64,000 nt of DNA from positions 124,001 to 188,000 of the forward strand of contig NZ_OY787464.1 of assembly GCF_963678845.1 (NCBI RefSeq). The letters run 5' to 3'. A program made the translations under genes and the position numbers. This document shows, one piece after another, positions 43,630 through 52,095 of this stretch. Numbering within the stretch: the stretch's first letter is position 1; the number at the start of each line of letters is the position of its first letter. Origin of the DNA: an uncultured Bacteroides sp. (GTDB lineage: Bacteria > Bacteroidota > Bacteroidia > Bacteroidales > Bacteroidaceae). Below the pieces are notes generated by a model. It saw only the letters and a list, made by a program, of their open reading frames with translations, was not told where the DNA came from and made no database searches.

Positions 43630-43673
43630 AAAAAAGCATTGCGACTGAATATAGCTGTAATGCTCTTTTTTTT
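43630..43673 (+). terminator. htpG terminator
   Basis: AAAAAGCATTGC pairs with GTAATGCTCTTTTT across a 13-base loop; a T-run follows to 43673. One mismatch near the loop. Confidence 0.75.
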
Positions 43674-43771
43674 GCTTATAAAAAACTTGTTTGGTAAACG
43701 ATATATGCAAACTATTCTCTATATTTGAATATTTATAACGATATTGGTAACTATAAGTATTCATTTATTTT

Positions 43772-46072
43772 ATGAGAAAGATTCTTTTAATTGTTATTTT
43801 GTCAGCTTTAATCATTCCATATTCATCTGCGCAGAAAGTTGGGCTTGTTCTCAGCGGTGGAGGTGCAAAAGGAATGACTCACATAGGTATTATCCGGGCA
43901 TTGGAGGAAAATAATATCCCGATAGATTATATTGCAGGAACTTCAATGGGTGCTATTATCGGATCGATGTATGCAATGGGATTTTCTCCTGATGATATGG
44001 AGAAAATACTTGCTTCTGAAGAGTTTAAACGTTGGTATACAGGTGAAGTAGAGGAACGCTATGTGTATTATTTCAAGAAAAATGCTCCAACGCCCGAATT
44101 TTTTAATATCAGAATGTCATTAAAAGATTCGCTAAGTTTAGTGAAACCTCAGTTTTTGCCGTCAAGTATGGTAAATCCTATTCAAATGAATCTTGTTTTT
44201 ATAGATTTGTTTGCACGTGCAACAGCTCTTTGTGGAGGCGATTTTAATAATTTGTTCGTTCCTTTTCGTTGTGTAGCTTCTGATGTCTACAATAAAAGAC
44301 AATTAGTGATGAAGAACGGAGATTTAGGTGATGCCGTTCGTGCATCCATGAGCTTCCCTTTTGTGTTTAAACCCATAACGATAGATGGGGTACTTGCTTA
44401 TGATGGTGGAATCTATAATAACTTTCCTACAGATGTTATGCGTGACGATTTTCATCCTGATATTATTATTGGTAGTGTTGTTGCTTCAAATCCAACAAGG
44501 CCAGATGAGAATGATATTATGAGTCAGATTGAAAATATGGTTATGCAAAAAACAAATTATTCTCTTCCTGATTCGGCTGGTATTATTATGAATTTTAAGT
44601 TTGACGATGTGTCTCTTTTAGATTTTGACCGACTTAAGGAATTTCATGATATTGGCTATAATAGAACAATGAGTCTCATGGATTCTATTAAACAACGCAT
44701 TCAACGGCGTGTAAATGCAGATAATATTCGCTTGCGCAGGTTAGTATTTAAAAGTAACCTTCCGGAGTTGCGTTTTAAGAATATAAGCATTCAAGGAGCT
44801 AATGCCCAACAAAGAATATACATCAAGAAAGAGTTTCATGATTCAGAAAATAAAACATTCACTTATGAGGATTTTAAACGTGGCTATTTCAGATTATTAT
44901 CCGACAATGTTATTTCTGAAATTATCCCTCATGCAGTATACAATCCTATTGATGATACATACAATTTGAATCTAAAAGTGAAAATGGAGGATAACTTCTC
45001 TGTACGCGCTGGCGGAAATATATCTTCCACTAATTCAAATCAGGTTTACTTTGGCCTTTCTTACAAAGACTTGAACTACTATTCCAAAGATTTTATTTTT
45101 GATGGACAATTGGGTAAAGTGTATAATAACCTGCAGCTGACGGCCAAAGTAGATTTTTCTACAAAAATTCCTACTTCTTACAGGTTTATTGCTTCTATAT
45201 CTACATTTGATTATTATATGAATGACAAGTTGTTCTCCAGTAATGATAAGCCAGCTTTTAATAAGAAAGATGAACGCTTTATAAAATTGAAAGCGGCTCT
45301 GCCATTTTTGTCAAATAAGAAAGCTGAGTTTGGCGTTGGTATAGCTGATATAACGGACCAATACTTTCAAACTAGTATAATAAACTTTGATACATCTAAA
45401 CATGATAAAAGTACCTATAAACTCTTTGGAGGATCAATAGGCTTTGGTGGTAGTACCTTGAATGCAAGGCAGTATGCAACTGAAGGTAGCAAGGATTTGC
45501 TTCTTGCACAGATCTTCACTGGAAATGAGAAATATGTTTCAGGAACAGATACGCTAGGAGGTGGTGATTATAATAAAAAACAATCCTGGATGCAAATATC
45601 TTATATGAATGAGAAATATCATAAGATAACCCCTTCATTTACCTTAGGAACTTATTTGGAAGCTCTTTATTCTTCCAAGAATTTCTCTGAAAACTATACA
45701 GCTACATTGCTTGGTGCCGGAGCATTTACGCCAACACCTCATAGCATGATTACTTATAATGATGCTTTTCGGGCAAATCAGTATTTGGCACTTGGAATAA
45801 AACCTATCTATAATATCAGTTCGTTATTTCATTTGCGAGGAGAAGTTTACGGCTTTTTGCCAATATACCCAATTGAAAAAAACTCAATAAATAAGGCTGT
45901 ATATGGAAAGGCGTTCTCTAAATTCGAATATTTAGGAGAATTATCTTTGGTTTGTCGTTTGCCAATTGGAGCAATAAGTGTATACGTAAATCACTATAGC
46001 TCACCATCAAAGAACTGGAATTTTGGTTTAAGTCTGGGCTGGTTGTTATTCAATTCTCGTTTTATCGAATAA
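43772..46072 (+). CDS. Patatin-like phospholipase with POTRA and outer-membrane barrel domain
   Basis: A 766-residue secreted protein. After a signal peptide (LLIVILSALIIPYSSAQ) comes a patatin domain with the oxyanion hole GGGAKG (29-34), nucleophile Ser58 in GTSMGA and the catalytic Asp in YDGGIYNNFP (about 211). A POTRA-like segment (LRFKNISIQGANAQQRIYIK) and a C-terminal beta-barrel of the Omp85/surface-antigen type follow, ending in the aromatic-rich FGLSLGWLLFNSRFIE. It should be a lipase displayed at the outer membrane, like PlpD-type proteins. A TATATTTG box at 43720-43727 lies 44 bp before its ATG. Confidence 0.93.
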   Translation: MRKILLIVILSALIIPYSSAQKVGLVLSGGGAKGMTHIGIIRALEENNIPIDYIAGTSMGAIIGSMYAMGFSPDDMEKILASEEFKRWYTGEVEERYVYYFKKNAPTPEFFNIRMSLKDSLSLVKPQFLPSSMVNPIQMNLVFIDLFARATALCGGDFNNLFVPFRCVASDVYNKRQLVMKNGDLGDAVRASMSFPFVFKPITIDGVLAYDGGIYNNFPTDVMRDDFHPDIIIGSVVASNPTRPDENDIMSQIENMVMQKTNYSLPDSAGIIMNFKFDDVSLLDFDRLKEFHDIGYNRTMSLMDSIKQRIQRRVNADNIRLRRLVFKSNLPELRFKNISIQGANAQQRIYIKKEFHDSENKTFTYEDFKRGYFRLLSDNVISEIIPHAVYNPIDDTYNLNLKVKMEDNFSVRAGGNISSTNSNQVYFGLSYKDLNYYSKDFIFDGQLGKVYNNLQLTAKVDFSTKIPTSYRFIASISTFDYYMNDKLFSSNDKPAFNKKDERFIKLKAALPFLSNKKAEFGVGIADITDQYFQTSIINFDTSKHDKSTYKLFGGSIGFGGSTLNARQYATEGSKDLLLAQIFTGNEKYVSGTDTLGGGDYNKKQSWMQISYMNEKYHKITPSFTLGTYLEALYSSKNFSENYTATLLGAGAFTPTPHSMITYNDAFRANQYLALGIKPIYNISSLFHLRGEVYGFLPIYPIEKNSINKAVYGKAFSKFEYLGELSLVCRLPIGAISVYVNHYSSPSKNWNFGLSLGWLLFNSRFIE

Positions 46073-46099
46073 TTTTTATAAAAAAAGTGCATAAAACCC

Positions 46100-46130
46100 T
46101 TGCATTTTCGGAAAAAGAGGCTACCTTTGC
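46100..46130 (+). promoter_or_regulatory. Promoter of the tRNA-Arg cluster
   Basis: TTG (46100-46102), exactly 19 bp, then TACCTTTGC (46122-46130): a perfect fit to the Bacteroides -33/-7 consensus, 15 bp before the first tRNA. Confidence 0.8.
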
Positions 46131-46145
46131 ACCCGTTAAACAAAT

Positions 46146-46219
46146 GGCCCCGTGGCTCAACTGAATAGAGCATTTGACTACGGATCAGAAGGTTACAGGT
46201 TTGAATCCTGTCGGGGTCA
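46146..46219 (+). tRNA. tRNA-Arg(ACG), copy 1
   Basis: The 74-nt cloverleaf has acceptor GGCCCCG / CGGGGTC, a TTTGA-CTACGGA-TCAGA anticodon arm and GGTTTGAATCC in the T arm. Loop CTACGGA gives anticodon ACG, read as ICG for CGN arginine codons. CCA is not encoded. Confidence 0.96.
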
Positions 46220-46252
46220 CAAAGTTTTTTAAAGCTTGTTTGTTTAATTATT

Positions 46253-46326
46253 GGCCCCGTGGCTCAACTGAATAGAGCATTTGACTACGGATCAGAAGGT
46301 TACAGGTTTGAATCCTGTCGGGGTCA
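46253..46326 (+). tRNA. tRNA-Arg(ACG), copy 2
   Basis: Identical in sequence to copy 1. The spacer before it starts CAAAGTTTTTTAAAGCTTG, as does the one before copy 3, so the units are tandem duplicates of about 107 bp. Confidence 0.96.
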
Positions 46327-46360
46327 CAAAGTTTTTTAAAGCTTGAATTTGTTTATTATT

Positions 46361-46434
46361 GGCCCCGTGGCTCAACTGAATAGAGCATTTGACTACGGAT
46401 CAGAAGGTTACAGGTTTGAATCCTGTCGGGGTCA
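46361..46434 (+). tRNA. tRNA-Arg(ACG), copy 3
   Basis: Identical to copies 1 and 2, 108 bp after copy 2 starts. A strong terminator follows directly. Confidence 0.96.
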
Positions 46435-46435
46435 C

Positions 46436-46481
46436 AAAAAAAGCTCCCCTACAAATCACAGTTTGTAGGGGAGCTTTTTTT
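46436..46481 (+). terminator. Terminator of the tRNA-Arg cluster
   Basis: AAGCTCCCCTACAAA (ending 46456) pairs perfectly with TTTGTAGGGGAGCTT (from 46462), with A- and T-runs on either side. Confidence 0.93.
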
Positions 46482-46606
46482 ATTTTATTCGATGGAATGG
46501 CTGAATTTTTGAAAAAACAACAAGCAATTGCATTTCAAATAAAAATTTAAAAATTGCAAAGTTATCTGCCACCTCCCGCTATTTGAGGGATAAAGTCTTT
46601 AAAATG

Positions 46607-46660
46607 AAAGTGGTAGATTAGTGGCAGATCGTTTTTTATCTGCCACTAATCTACCACTTT
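46607..46660. repeat. 23-bp perfect hairpin next to the ISAon1-like element
   Basis: Arm 46607-46629 (AAAGTGGTAGATTAGTGGC..) is the exact complement of 46638-46660; the loop is CGTTTTTT. The region 46482-46606 upstream holds no gene but contains a related TATCTGCCACCTCC (about 46563-46576). The IS begins 1-2 bp after the hairpin, so the palindrome may have been its target. Confidence 0.8.
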
Positions 46661-46694
46661 TGGGATCATACCGAAAACCTGTGGGATTTATATT

Positions 46695-47658
46695 TTAAGC
46701 AAAAATATTGCATATTCTAAATATAAAGAATTTTATATCTCTTACACCTCTTAGTGCGGTTCTAAAAGCTTTAATCTTTGCATTGAATGATTCAGCCGAA
46801 GCATTCGTAGCTCGATTCTCAAAATAGTTTATAATATTAGCATAGTGTGTTTGAATAGACCTTGCTACAGTCCCAAAAGATAAGAAGCCGGAATTATCTA
46901 CTTGGTCATACCACCTTGCCAACCTTGTTAACGCCACCTCTTTCTGATAACACTGATGATAGATAAGCCCTAATTGTTGTGAGAGGTAGTAGGCTTTCTT
47001 TATATCTGGATATTCCCTAAACAAAATAGCAGCCCTGGTTCTTTGTGAAGGTCCCCACAAAGATTCTTTTTTAAAGAGTAAATAACGACTTCTTGCCAGC
47101 AACTGCTTACAAGTATCTCCATTTTCGAAAATTACTTGTCTGAAAGATTCTCCCTTTGCTTTAGCTAAGGCCAGTGCATTGGATTCATTATCTATAGCAT
47201 TCCAACGATGTTTTATTCGCATCTCCTGTACTGCTTCATAAGCCAGCTTTTGAACATGAAAACGGTCTGTCACTTGCCTGGCAGGGGGAAAGCAACGATG
47301 TATTATTTTCTCCATATTAGAAGCCATATCCAATGTAACTTCCCGAACTTTCCAGCGAATACGTCGGGATAGACGCATAAGTACAGCACAAACAGTTTCA
47401 ACATCAGTTCCCTTAACCATAGCTATCAGACTACCCTTACGCCCCTTGCCGGATTTATTGGTTACAATAGTGTAAAGCTCTCCTTGTGAGAGCGATGTCT
47501 CATCAATACTAATTTGAGAACCAATATTCTCAGGAAACAATACCCAGTCATGAGCATGTTCTTGTTGATTCCAAGACTTAAAATTGCTAAGATGATTCTT
47601 GTACTGAGCCTCTAATTGTTTCTCATCAAGGCCATAATGGATAGCTAAGGAAGCAATG
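46695..47658 (-). CDS. ISAon1-family transposase, catalytic part
   Basis: The DDE catalytic portion: SIDETSLSQGELYTIVTNKS (first Asp), DMASNMEKIIHRCFPPARQV then TDRFHVQKLAYEAVQEMRIK (second Asp), and ATNASAESFNAKIKAFRTAL (Glu). The first ATG in this frame is at 47540, but protein-like sequence continues upstream (SHAISIASLAIHYGLDEKQL, then HLSNFKSWNQQEHAHDW) to about 47680, in a frame +1 to the N-terminal gene. It is probably made by frameshifting from that gene; 47658 is given as a nominal start. Ends in FRICNIFA 33 bp from the IS end. Confidence 0.85.
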
Positions 47659-48042
47659 CTAATGGCGTGAGAGTCGATCCATAGCTTTTAAAAAAGACGC
47701 AAATTCTTCACTGATTCGCGTACCTTGAGCAACTAATTCCCAATTGCGGGTTACTAACTTTTCCTGGGTATGATTATACCAGCGACGACGACGAATATGA
47801 AGAATGCAGCTACGACCACGAATCGGAAAATCATACATCTTTATCTCTTCATAAAAACCTTTGCTTTCTAACTTATCAGTGGAATATTCTTCTGGAAGAA
47901 TATTCTGTTCATCAAAGTGGATATGGACTTTTTCATCACCTGGTTTAAAGTCAACCAACTCAAAGTAATCAAACAGACCATCAGGAAGGATAAAGCGGAG
48001 TAAATCATCGTAACTCATCGTGTATATCTTTTTTATGGGCAA
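47659..48042 (-). CDS. ISAon1-family transposase, N-terminal region
   Basis: A 127-residue protein that I recognise as the N-terminal part of ISAon1-type transposases: DLLRFILPDGLFDYFELVDF, EEIKMYDFPIRGRSCILHIR, then TRISEEFASFLKAMDRLSRH and a stop. The likely real start is the MSYDDLL Met (48018) rather than MPIKKIYT, but either is possible. The frame ends where the catalytic frame begins (SRH then AISIASL one base over), the usual layout of a two-part or frameshifted transposase. Confidence 0.85.
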   Translation of the reverse strand: MPIKKIYTMSYDDLLRFILPDGLFDYFELVDFKPGDEKVHIHFDEQNILPEEYSTDKLESKGFYEEIKMYDFPIRGRSCILHIRRRRWYNHTQEKLVTRNWELVAQGTRISEEFASFLKAMDRLSRH

Positions 48043-48115
48043 AGATATAAAATTAAAAGATATTCCCCACAGGTTTTCGGTATGAGCCCACTTTTGGAGG
48101 TATCTGCTACTAATT

Positions 48116-49009
48116 TTAGCACTTAATATTAAGCTCGTTCAGTACAGAACGAATTTTTTCGAATGTTGTTATGCGTGTAGGTACAAGAGGCAGACGAAGT
48201 TTGTTCTCAATCATCCCCATGGCATTCAACATTGATTTTACTCCTGCAGGATTGCCATCTATAAAGAGTAAATCGAATAATTCGGTGAACTTGTGATGGA
48301 TGGATAGTGCATTTGCATAATCTCCTGCCAATGCCAATCTGGTCATTCTACTGAATTCACGCGGAAAAGCATTTCCAATGACGGAAATTACGCCTACAGC
48401 ACCAAGAGTAATTAGAGGGAAGGTAATACCATCATCACCTGAAAGTACATTAAAGTTTTCTGGCTTGTTTTTGATAATATCATCCATCTGAGTAATATTT
48501 CCCGATGCCTCCTTGATAGCTACGATATTTTTAAAGTCACGTGCTAAACGAAGGGTTGTTTCTGCAGTCATATTTACGCCTGTGCGTCCCGGAACATTAT
48601 ATAATATAATGGGGAGTTCTGTTGCATTTGAAATTGCTTTGAAGTGCTGATAAATACCTTCCTGAGATGGTTTATTGTAATAAGGCACAACAGACAAAAT
48701 GGCGTCTATTCCTGTAAAGTCATCATTCTTAAGAGTTTCGACAACAGCTTTGGTATTATTTCCTCCAACGCCTAAGACGATTGGAATCTGGCCATTGACA
48801 CGCTCTATGATCAATTTCTGAATTTTAATTTTTTCTTCGGATGAAAGAGTTACTGTTTCGGCAGTAGTTGCCAGAATAACCAGAAAGTCTGTTCCGTTTT
48901 GAAGTTGATAGTCTACTAATCTAATGATTGCTTCATAATCAACGCTTTCGTCTTCTTTGAATGGGGTAATAAAAGCTACGCCCATACCTCTTAATTTTGA
49001 CTGTATCAT
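48116..49009 (-). CDS. dapA: 4-hydroxy-tetrahydrodipicolinate synthase
   Basis: Condenses pyruvate with aspartate semialdehyde in lysine and diaminopimelate synthesis. The 297-residue TIM barrel has Tyr137 in YNVPGRTGVN and the Schiff-base Lys166 in VAIKEASGN, plus ATTAETVTL near residue 47, which supplies the usual Thr pair. Length is normal. The ISAon1-like element ends 26 bp downstream of the stop codon, leaving the gene intact but possibly separating it from its native terminator. A -7 box TACTTTTGC lies on the minus strand at 49042-49050. Confidence 0.97.
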   Translation of the reverse strand: MIQSKLRGMGVAFITPFKEDESVDYEAIIRLVDYQLQNGTDFLVILATTAETVTLSSEEKIKIQKLIIERVNGQIPIVLGVGGNNTKAVVETLKNDDFTGIDAILSVVPYYNKPSQEGIYQHFKAISNATELPIILYNVPGRTGVNMTAETTLRLARDFKNIVAIKEASGNITQMDDIIKNKPENFNVLSGDDGITFPLITLGAVGVISVIGNAFPREFSRMTRLALAGDYANALSIHHKFTELFDLLFIDGNPAGVKSMLNAMGMIENKLRLPLVPTRITTFEKIRSVLNELNIKC

Positions 49010-49041
49010 AAGTGTTATTATAATCTAAAGGTATTTGTGGT

Positions 49042-49050
49042 GCAAAAGTA
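49042..49050 (-). promoter_or_regulatory. -7 box of dapA
   Basis: Reads TACTTTTGC on the minus strand, matching TAnnTTTG, 32 bp before the dapA ATG. Confidence 0.6.
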
Positions 49051-49111
49051 CGAATATTTTCTATTTTTACTATACGTAAGTGATGAAAATAATTTATTTC
49101 GTGTTAAATGG

Positions 49112-51127
49112 TTACAATATTTGCTCTAAGAACTCCTCTTCGTTAACAATGCGAATTCCTAATTTACTGGCCTTTTCCAGCTTACTGGGGCCCATATTTT
49201 CACCGGCAAGAATAAAACTTGTCTTTGAAGAAATAGAACCTACATTCTTCCCCCCGTTTTGTTCAATCAGATTTTTGTATTCATCCCGGGAATGATGGGT
49301 AAATACACCACTTATAACAATTGAGAACCCTTTAAGTTTATCGCTTACCTGTTCGTGTTCCTCGGAACGGGTAAAATTGAGTCCGGCTTCTTTTAATCTG
49401 TTAACCAGTATAATGTTCTTTTCGTCAGAGAAGTAACTAACAATACTTTGTGCTATTTTCTCTCCTATTTCATCAACCTGTATAAGGGTTTCTAAAGTTG
49501 CATGTTCTAGTTCTTCAATAGAGCTAAAGGATTTTGCAATTTTCTTGGCCACTGTTTCTCCTACAAACCTGATACCCAGTGCAAAAACAACTCGTTCAAA
49601 TGGCACATTTTTAGATATTAGAAGTCCGTTTATTATGTTTTCAGCCGATTTTTCTCCCATTCTATCGAGGCCTTTAATTTGTTCAGCTGTAAGTGTATAT
49701 AGGTCGGCCGGCGAATTTACTAATCCCAATCTGTAGAACAGATCAACTGTTTCGGGGCCTAATCCGTCAATGTTCATGGCTTTCCGACTAATGAAATGCT
49801 CTATCTTTCCTTTAATCTGAGGAGGACAAGCGTTTTCGTTCGGGCAATAATGAGCAGCTTCACCTTCATAACGTATTAATTTTGAGCCACATTCGGGGCA
49901 ATTAGTGATAAATCTCACCTTTTCACCGATCATAAAGCGGGCGTTTGTATCTACTCCGGTAATCTTGGGAATAATTTCTCCGCCCTTTTCAACGTAAACC
50001 ATGTCGCCAATGTGAAGATCTAATCCTTCAATAATGTCGGCATTGTGTAGCGAAGCACGCTTAACCATGGTTCCTGAAAGTTGAACGGGATCCAGATTGG
50101 CAACCGGAGTTACTGCTCCTGTTCTGCCTACCTGAAACGTTACTTCATTGAGACGTGTCAAAGCCTGCTCGGCCTGAAATTTATATGCAATGGCCCAACG
50201 AGGAGATTTTGCTGTGTATCCTAAAGTTTTTTGTTGACGTAAAGAGTTTACCTTCAGTACAATACCATCTGAAGCGACCGGGAGGTTTTTACGCTCCGTA
50301 TCCCAATAATTTATAAAATCAAACACTTCCTGAAGGGTTTTACATTTTCGGATTGCATCCGAAATCTTAAATCCCCATCGTTGAGCGGCTTCCAGATTCT
50401 CAAAATGGCCGTCGCAAGGTAGATTCTCTCCCAATAGATAATAAAGATATGCATCTAGTTTTCTGGAAGCAACTACAGATGAATTTTGTTGCTTAAGTGT
50501 TCCCGAAGCAGCATTTCTTGGATTTGCAAAAAGAGGTTCCTCACGAGCTTCCTTTTCCCGGTTCAAATCTTCAAAAACGGTCCATGGCAAAAGGATTTCT
50601 CCTCGGATTTCAAATTCCTGGGGGTAGTCATTCCCGTGAAGAACTAAAGGTATTGTTTTGATAGTTTTTACATTATCAGTAACATCATCTCCTTTTTCGC
50701 CATCACCTCTAGTCACGGCTCTTACAAGTTGTCCGTCTACATAAGTCAAAGAAATGGACGTCCCATCAAACTTTATTTCGCAACAAATCTCAAAATCTTC
50801 GTTTAATGATTTGCGTACGCGTTCATAAAAGTCAGTAACCTCAGATTCCGAATAAGTATTTCCAAGCGAGAGCATCGGATATTTATGAGCCACTTGCGTG
50901 AAGTTCTTATTGATATCGCTTCCCACACGCATTGTTGGCGAATTATCGTCATAATATTCAGGGTATTGTTCTTCCAGTTCCTGAAGTTCTTTCAGGAGTT
51001 TATCATATTCCAGATCGGAAATTTTTGGAGAGTTAGATACATAATAGTTGTGGTTATGGCGATGCAGTTCAGCACGTAATTGCTCTATTTTTTCCTTTGC
51101 AGTCATCTTTTGGGTTCTTTTGGACAA
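49112..51127 (-). CDS. ligA: NAD-dependent DNA ligase
   Basis: The essential NAD-dependent ligase that seals nicks in replication and repair. The 671-residue protein has the Ia domain (HRHNHNYYVSNSPKISDLEY), adenylation Lys119 in CEIKFDGTS, the OB-fold part, the four-Cys zinc finger (CPECGSKL, then YCPNENACPPQ), helix-hairpin-helix units and a C-terminal BRCT domain (GFSIVISGVFTHHSRDEYKN). The ATG at 51127 (MSKRTQKM) is the annotated start; MTAKEKIEQL seven codons later is equally possible. It lies upstream of dapA on the same strand, but dapA has its own promoter. Confidence 0.97.
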   Translation of the reverse strand: MSKRTQKMTAKEKIEQLRAELHRHNHNYYVSNSPKISDLEYDKLLKELQELEEQYPEYYDDNSPTMRVGSDINKNFTQVAHKYPMLSLGNTYSESEVTDFYERVRKSLNEDFEICCEIKFDGTSISLTYVDGQLVRAVTRGDGEKGDDVTDNVKTIKTIPLVLHGNDYPQEFEIRGEILLPWTVFEDLNREKEAREEPLFANPRNAASGTLKQQNSSVVASRKLDAYLYYLLGENLPCDGHFENLEAAQRWGFKISDAIRKCKTLQEVFDFINYWDTERKNLPVASDGIVLKVNSLRQQKTLGYTAKSPRWAIAYKFQAEQALTRLNEVTFQVGRTGAVTPVANLDPVQLSGTMVKRASLHNADIIEGLDLHIGDMVYVEKGGEIIPKITGVDTNARFMIGEKVRFITNCPECGSKLIRYEGEAAHYCPNENACPPQIKGKIEHFISRKAMNIDGLGPETVDLFYRLGLVNSPADLYTLTAEQIKGLDRMGEKSAENIINGLLISKNVPFERVVFALGIRFVGETVAKKIAKSFSSIEELEHATLETLIQVDEIGEKIAQSIVSYFSDEKNIILVNRLKEAGLNFTRSEEHEQVSDKLKGFSIVISGVFTHHSRDEYKNLIEQNGGKNVGSISSKTSFILAGENMGPSKLEKASKLGIRIVNEEEFLEQIL

Positions 51128-51178
51128 AAATACGTATTTTCTTCATGAATATCTACCTCGAACAAGCATATTTATTTG

Positions 51179-51187
51179 TACTTTTGC
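51179..51187 (+). promoter_or_regulatory. -7 box of trmD
   Basis: TACTTTTGC matches TAnnTTTG and ends 15 bp before the ATG at 51203. The box lies inside the longer reading frame, so the upstream start at 51176 is excluded. Confidence 0.6.
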
Positions 51188-51202
51188 AAAAAAAATAGAG
51201 CT

Positions 51203-51877
51203 ATGCGCATTGATATAATTACAGTTTTACCTGAAATGATTGAAGGATTCTTCAATTGTTCTATTCTTAAAAGAGCTCAGAACAAAGGACTTGCTGAGAT
51301 TCATATTCACAATCTCCGTGATTATACCACAGACAAGCATCATAAGGTAGACGATTATCCATTTGGCGGTTGTGCCGGGATGGTGATGAAAATTGAGCCC
51401 ATTGAAAGATGTATAAATTCTTTGAAGGCTGAAAGAGAGTACGATGAGGTGATTTTTACCACTCCCGACGGTGAACAATTTGACCAAAAGATGGCAAATA
51501 CTCTTTCATTGACCAATAACCTGATTATTCTTTGCGGACACTTCAAAGGTATTGATTATAGAATTCGGGAACACTTAATTACAAAGGAAATTAGTATAGG
51601 TGATTATGTTTTGACTGGTGGCGAATTAGCAGCGGCTGTAATGGCGGATGCTATTGTTCGCATAATTCCAGGCGTTATATCCGACGAACAATCTGCTCTT
51701 TCAGATTCCTTTCAGGACAATCTTTTAGCGGCTCCAGTTTATACTAGACCAGCTGATTATAATGGATGGAAAGTTCCTGATATTTTACTCTCAGGTCACG
51801 AAGCAAAAATCTCAGAATGGGAATTTTCGCAATCACTTGAACGAACTAAACGCCTGAGACCTGACTTATTAAAGTAA
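51203..51877 (+). CDS. trmD: tRNA (guanine-N1)-methyltransferase
   Basis: Methylates G37 of tRNAs reading CNN and some other codons, preventing frameshifts. The 224-residue SPOUT enzyme has the start MRIDIITVLPEMIEGFFNCS, HHKVDDYPFGGCAGMVM, ILCGHFKGIDYRIREHLI and the knot-forming SIGDYVLTGGELAAAVMADA, followed by VYTRPADYNGWKVPDILLSG. ATG 51203 is chosen from the promoter position and family alignment. It is a single gene here, not part of a rimM-rplS operon. Confidence 0.97.
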   Translation: MRIDIITVLPEMIEGFFNCSILKRAQNKGLAEIHIHNLRDYTTDKHHKVDDYPFGGCAGMVMKIEPIERCINSLKAEREYDEVIFTTPDGEQFDQKMANTLSLTNNLIILCGHFKGIDYRIREHLITKEISIGDYVLTGGELAAAVMADAIVRIIPGVISDEQSALSDSFQDNLLAAPVYTRPADYNGWKVPDILLSGHEAKISEWEFSQSLERTKRLRPDLLK

Positions 51878-51973
51878 TACTTAATCAATATATTTCATAA
51901 CTCTAACTAAAACTTAACGGGAGTTAAGGAATTCTTTAACCGCTAATTGAAATTTTAGTCTAGAATATATATT

Positions 51974-52015
51974 AAAAAGGTGTACACTAAATTTTAATAC
52001 AGTGTACGCCTTTTT
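51974..52015 (+). terminator. trmD terminator
   Basis: AAAAAGGTGTACACT (51974-51988) pairs with AGTGTACGCCTTTTT (52001-52015) with one mismatch, ending in five T's. Confidence 0.85.
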
Positions 52016-52053
52016 GAATTTATCTGTAGTTTTTTTCTAAAAAATATAACCGG

Positions 52054-52079
52054 ATATTAGCTTAACTCTAAGCTAATAT
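52054..52079. repeat. Hairpin downstream of pyrD
   Basis: ATATTAGCTTA and TAAGCTAATAT are perfect complements with a four-base loop. It sits just after the pyrD stop and could end its transcript, but no good T-run follows on the minus strand. Confidence 0.5.
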
Positions 52080-52095
52080 TTGTTTAATAATCAGA

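Larger units (their letters stand above)
46662..48089. mobile_element. ISAon1-like insertion sequence, 1428 bp
   Basis: Terminal inverted repeats GGGATCATACCGAAAACCTG (46662-46681) and, at the other end, the complement of GGGCTCATACCGAAAACCTG (ending 48089) differ by one base. ACTTTT flanks both sides (46656-46661 and 48090-48095), a probable 6-bp target duplication. Two minus-strand genes inside make the transposase. The element sits between the tRNA cluster and dapA. Confidence 0.85.

Noticed and set aside
46146..48089. tRNA-Arg cluster as attachment site of an integrated element
   Set aside because: The nearby IS has its own inverted repeats and ACTTTT duplication, does not touch the tRNA, and no integrase or partial tRNA copy is present.
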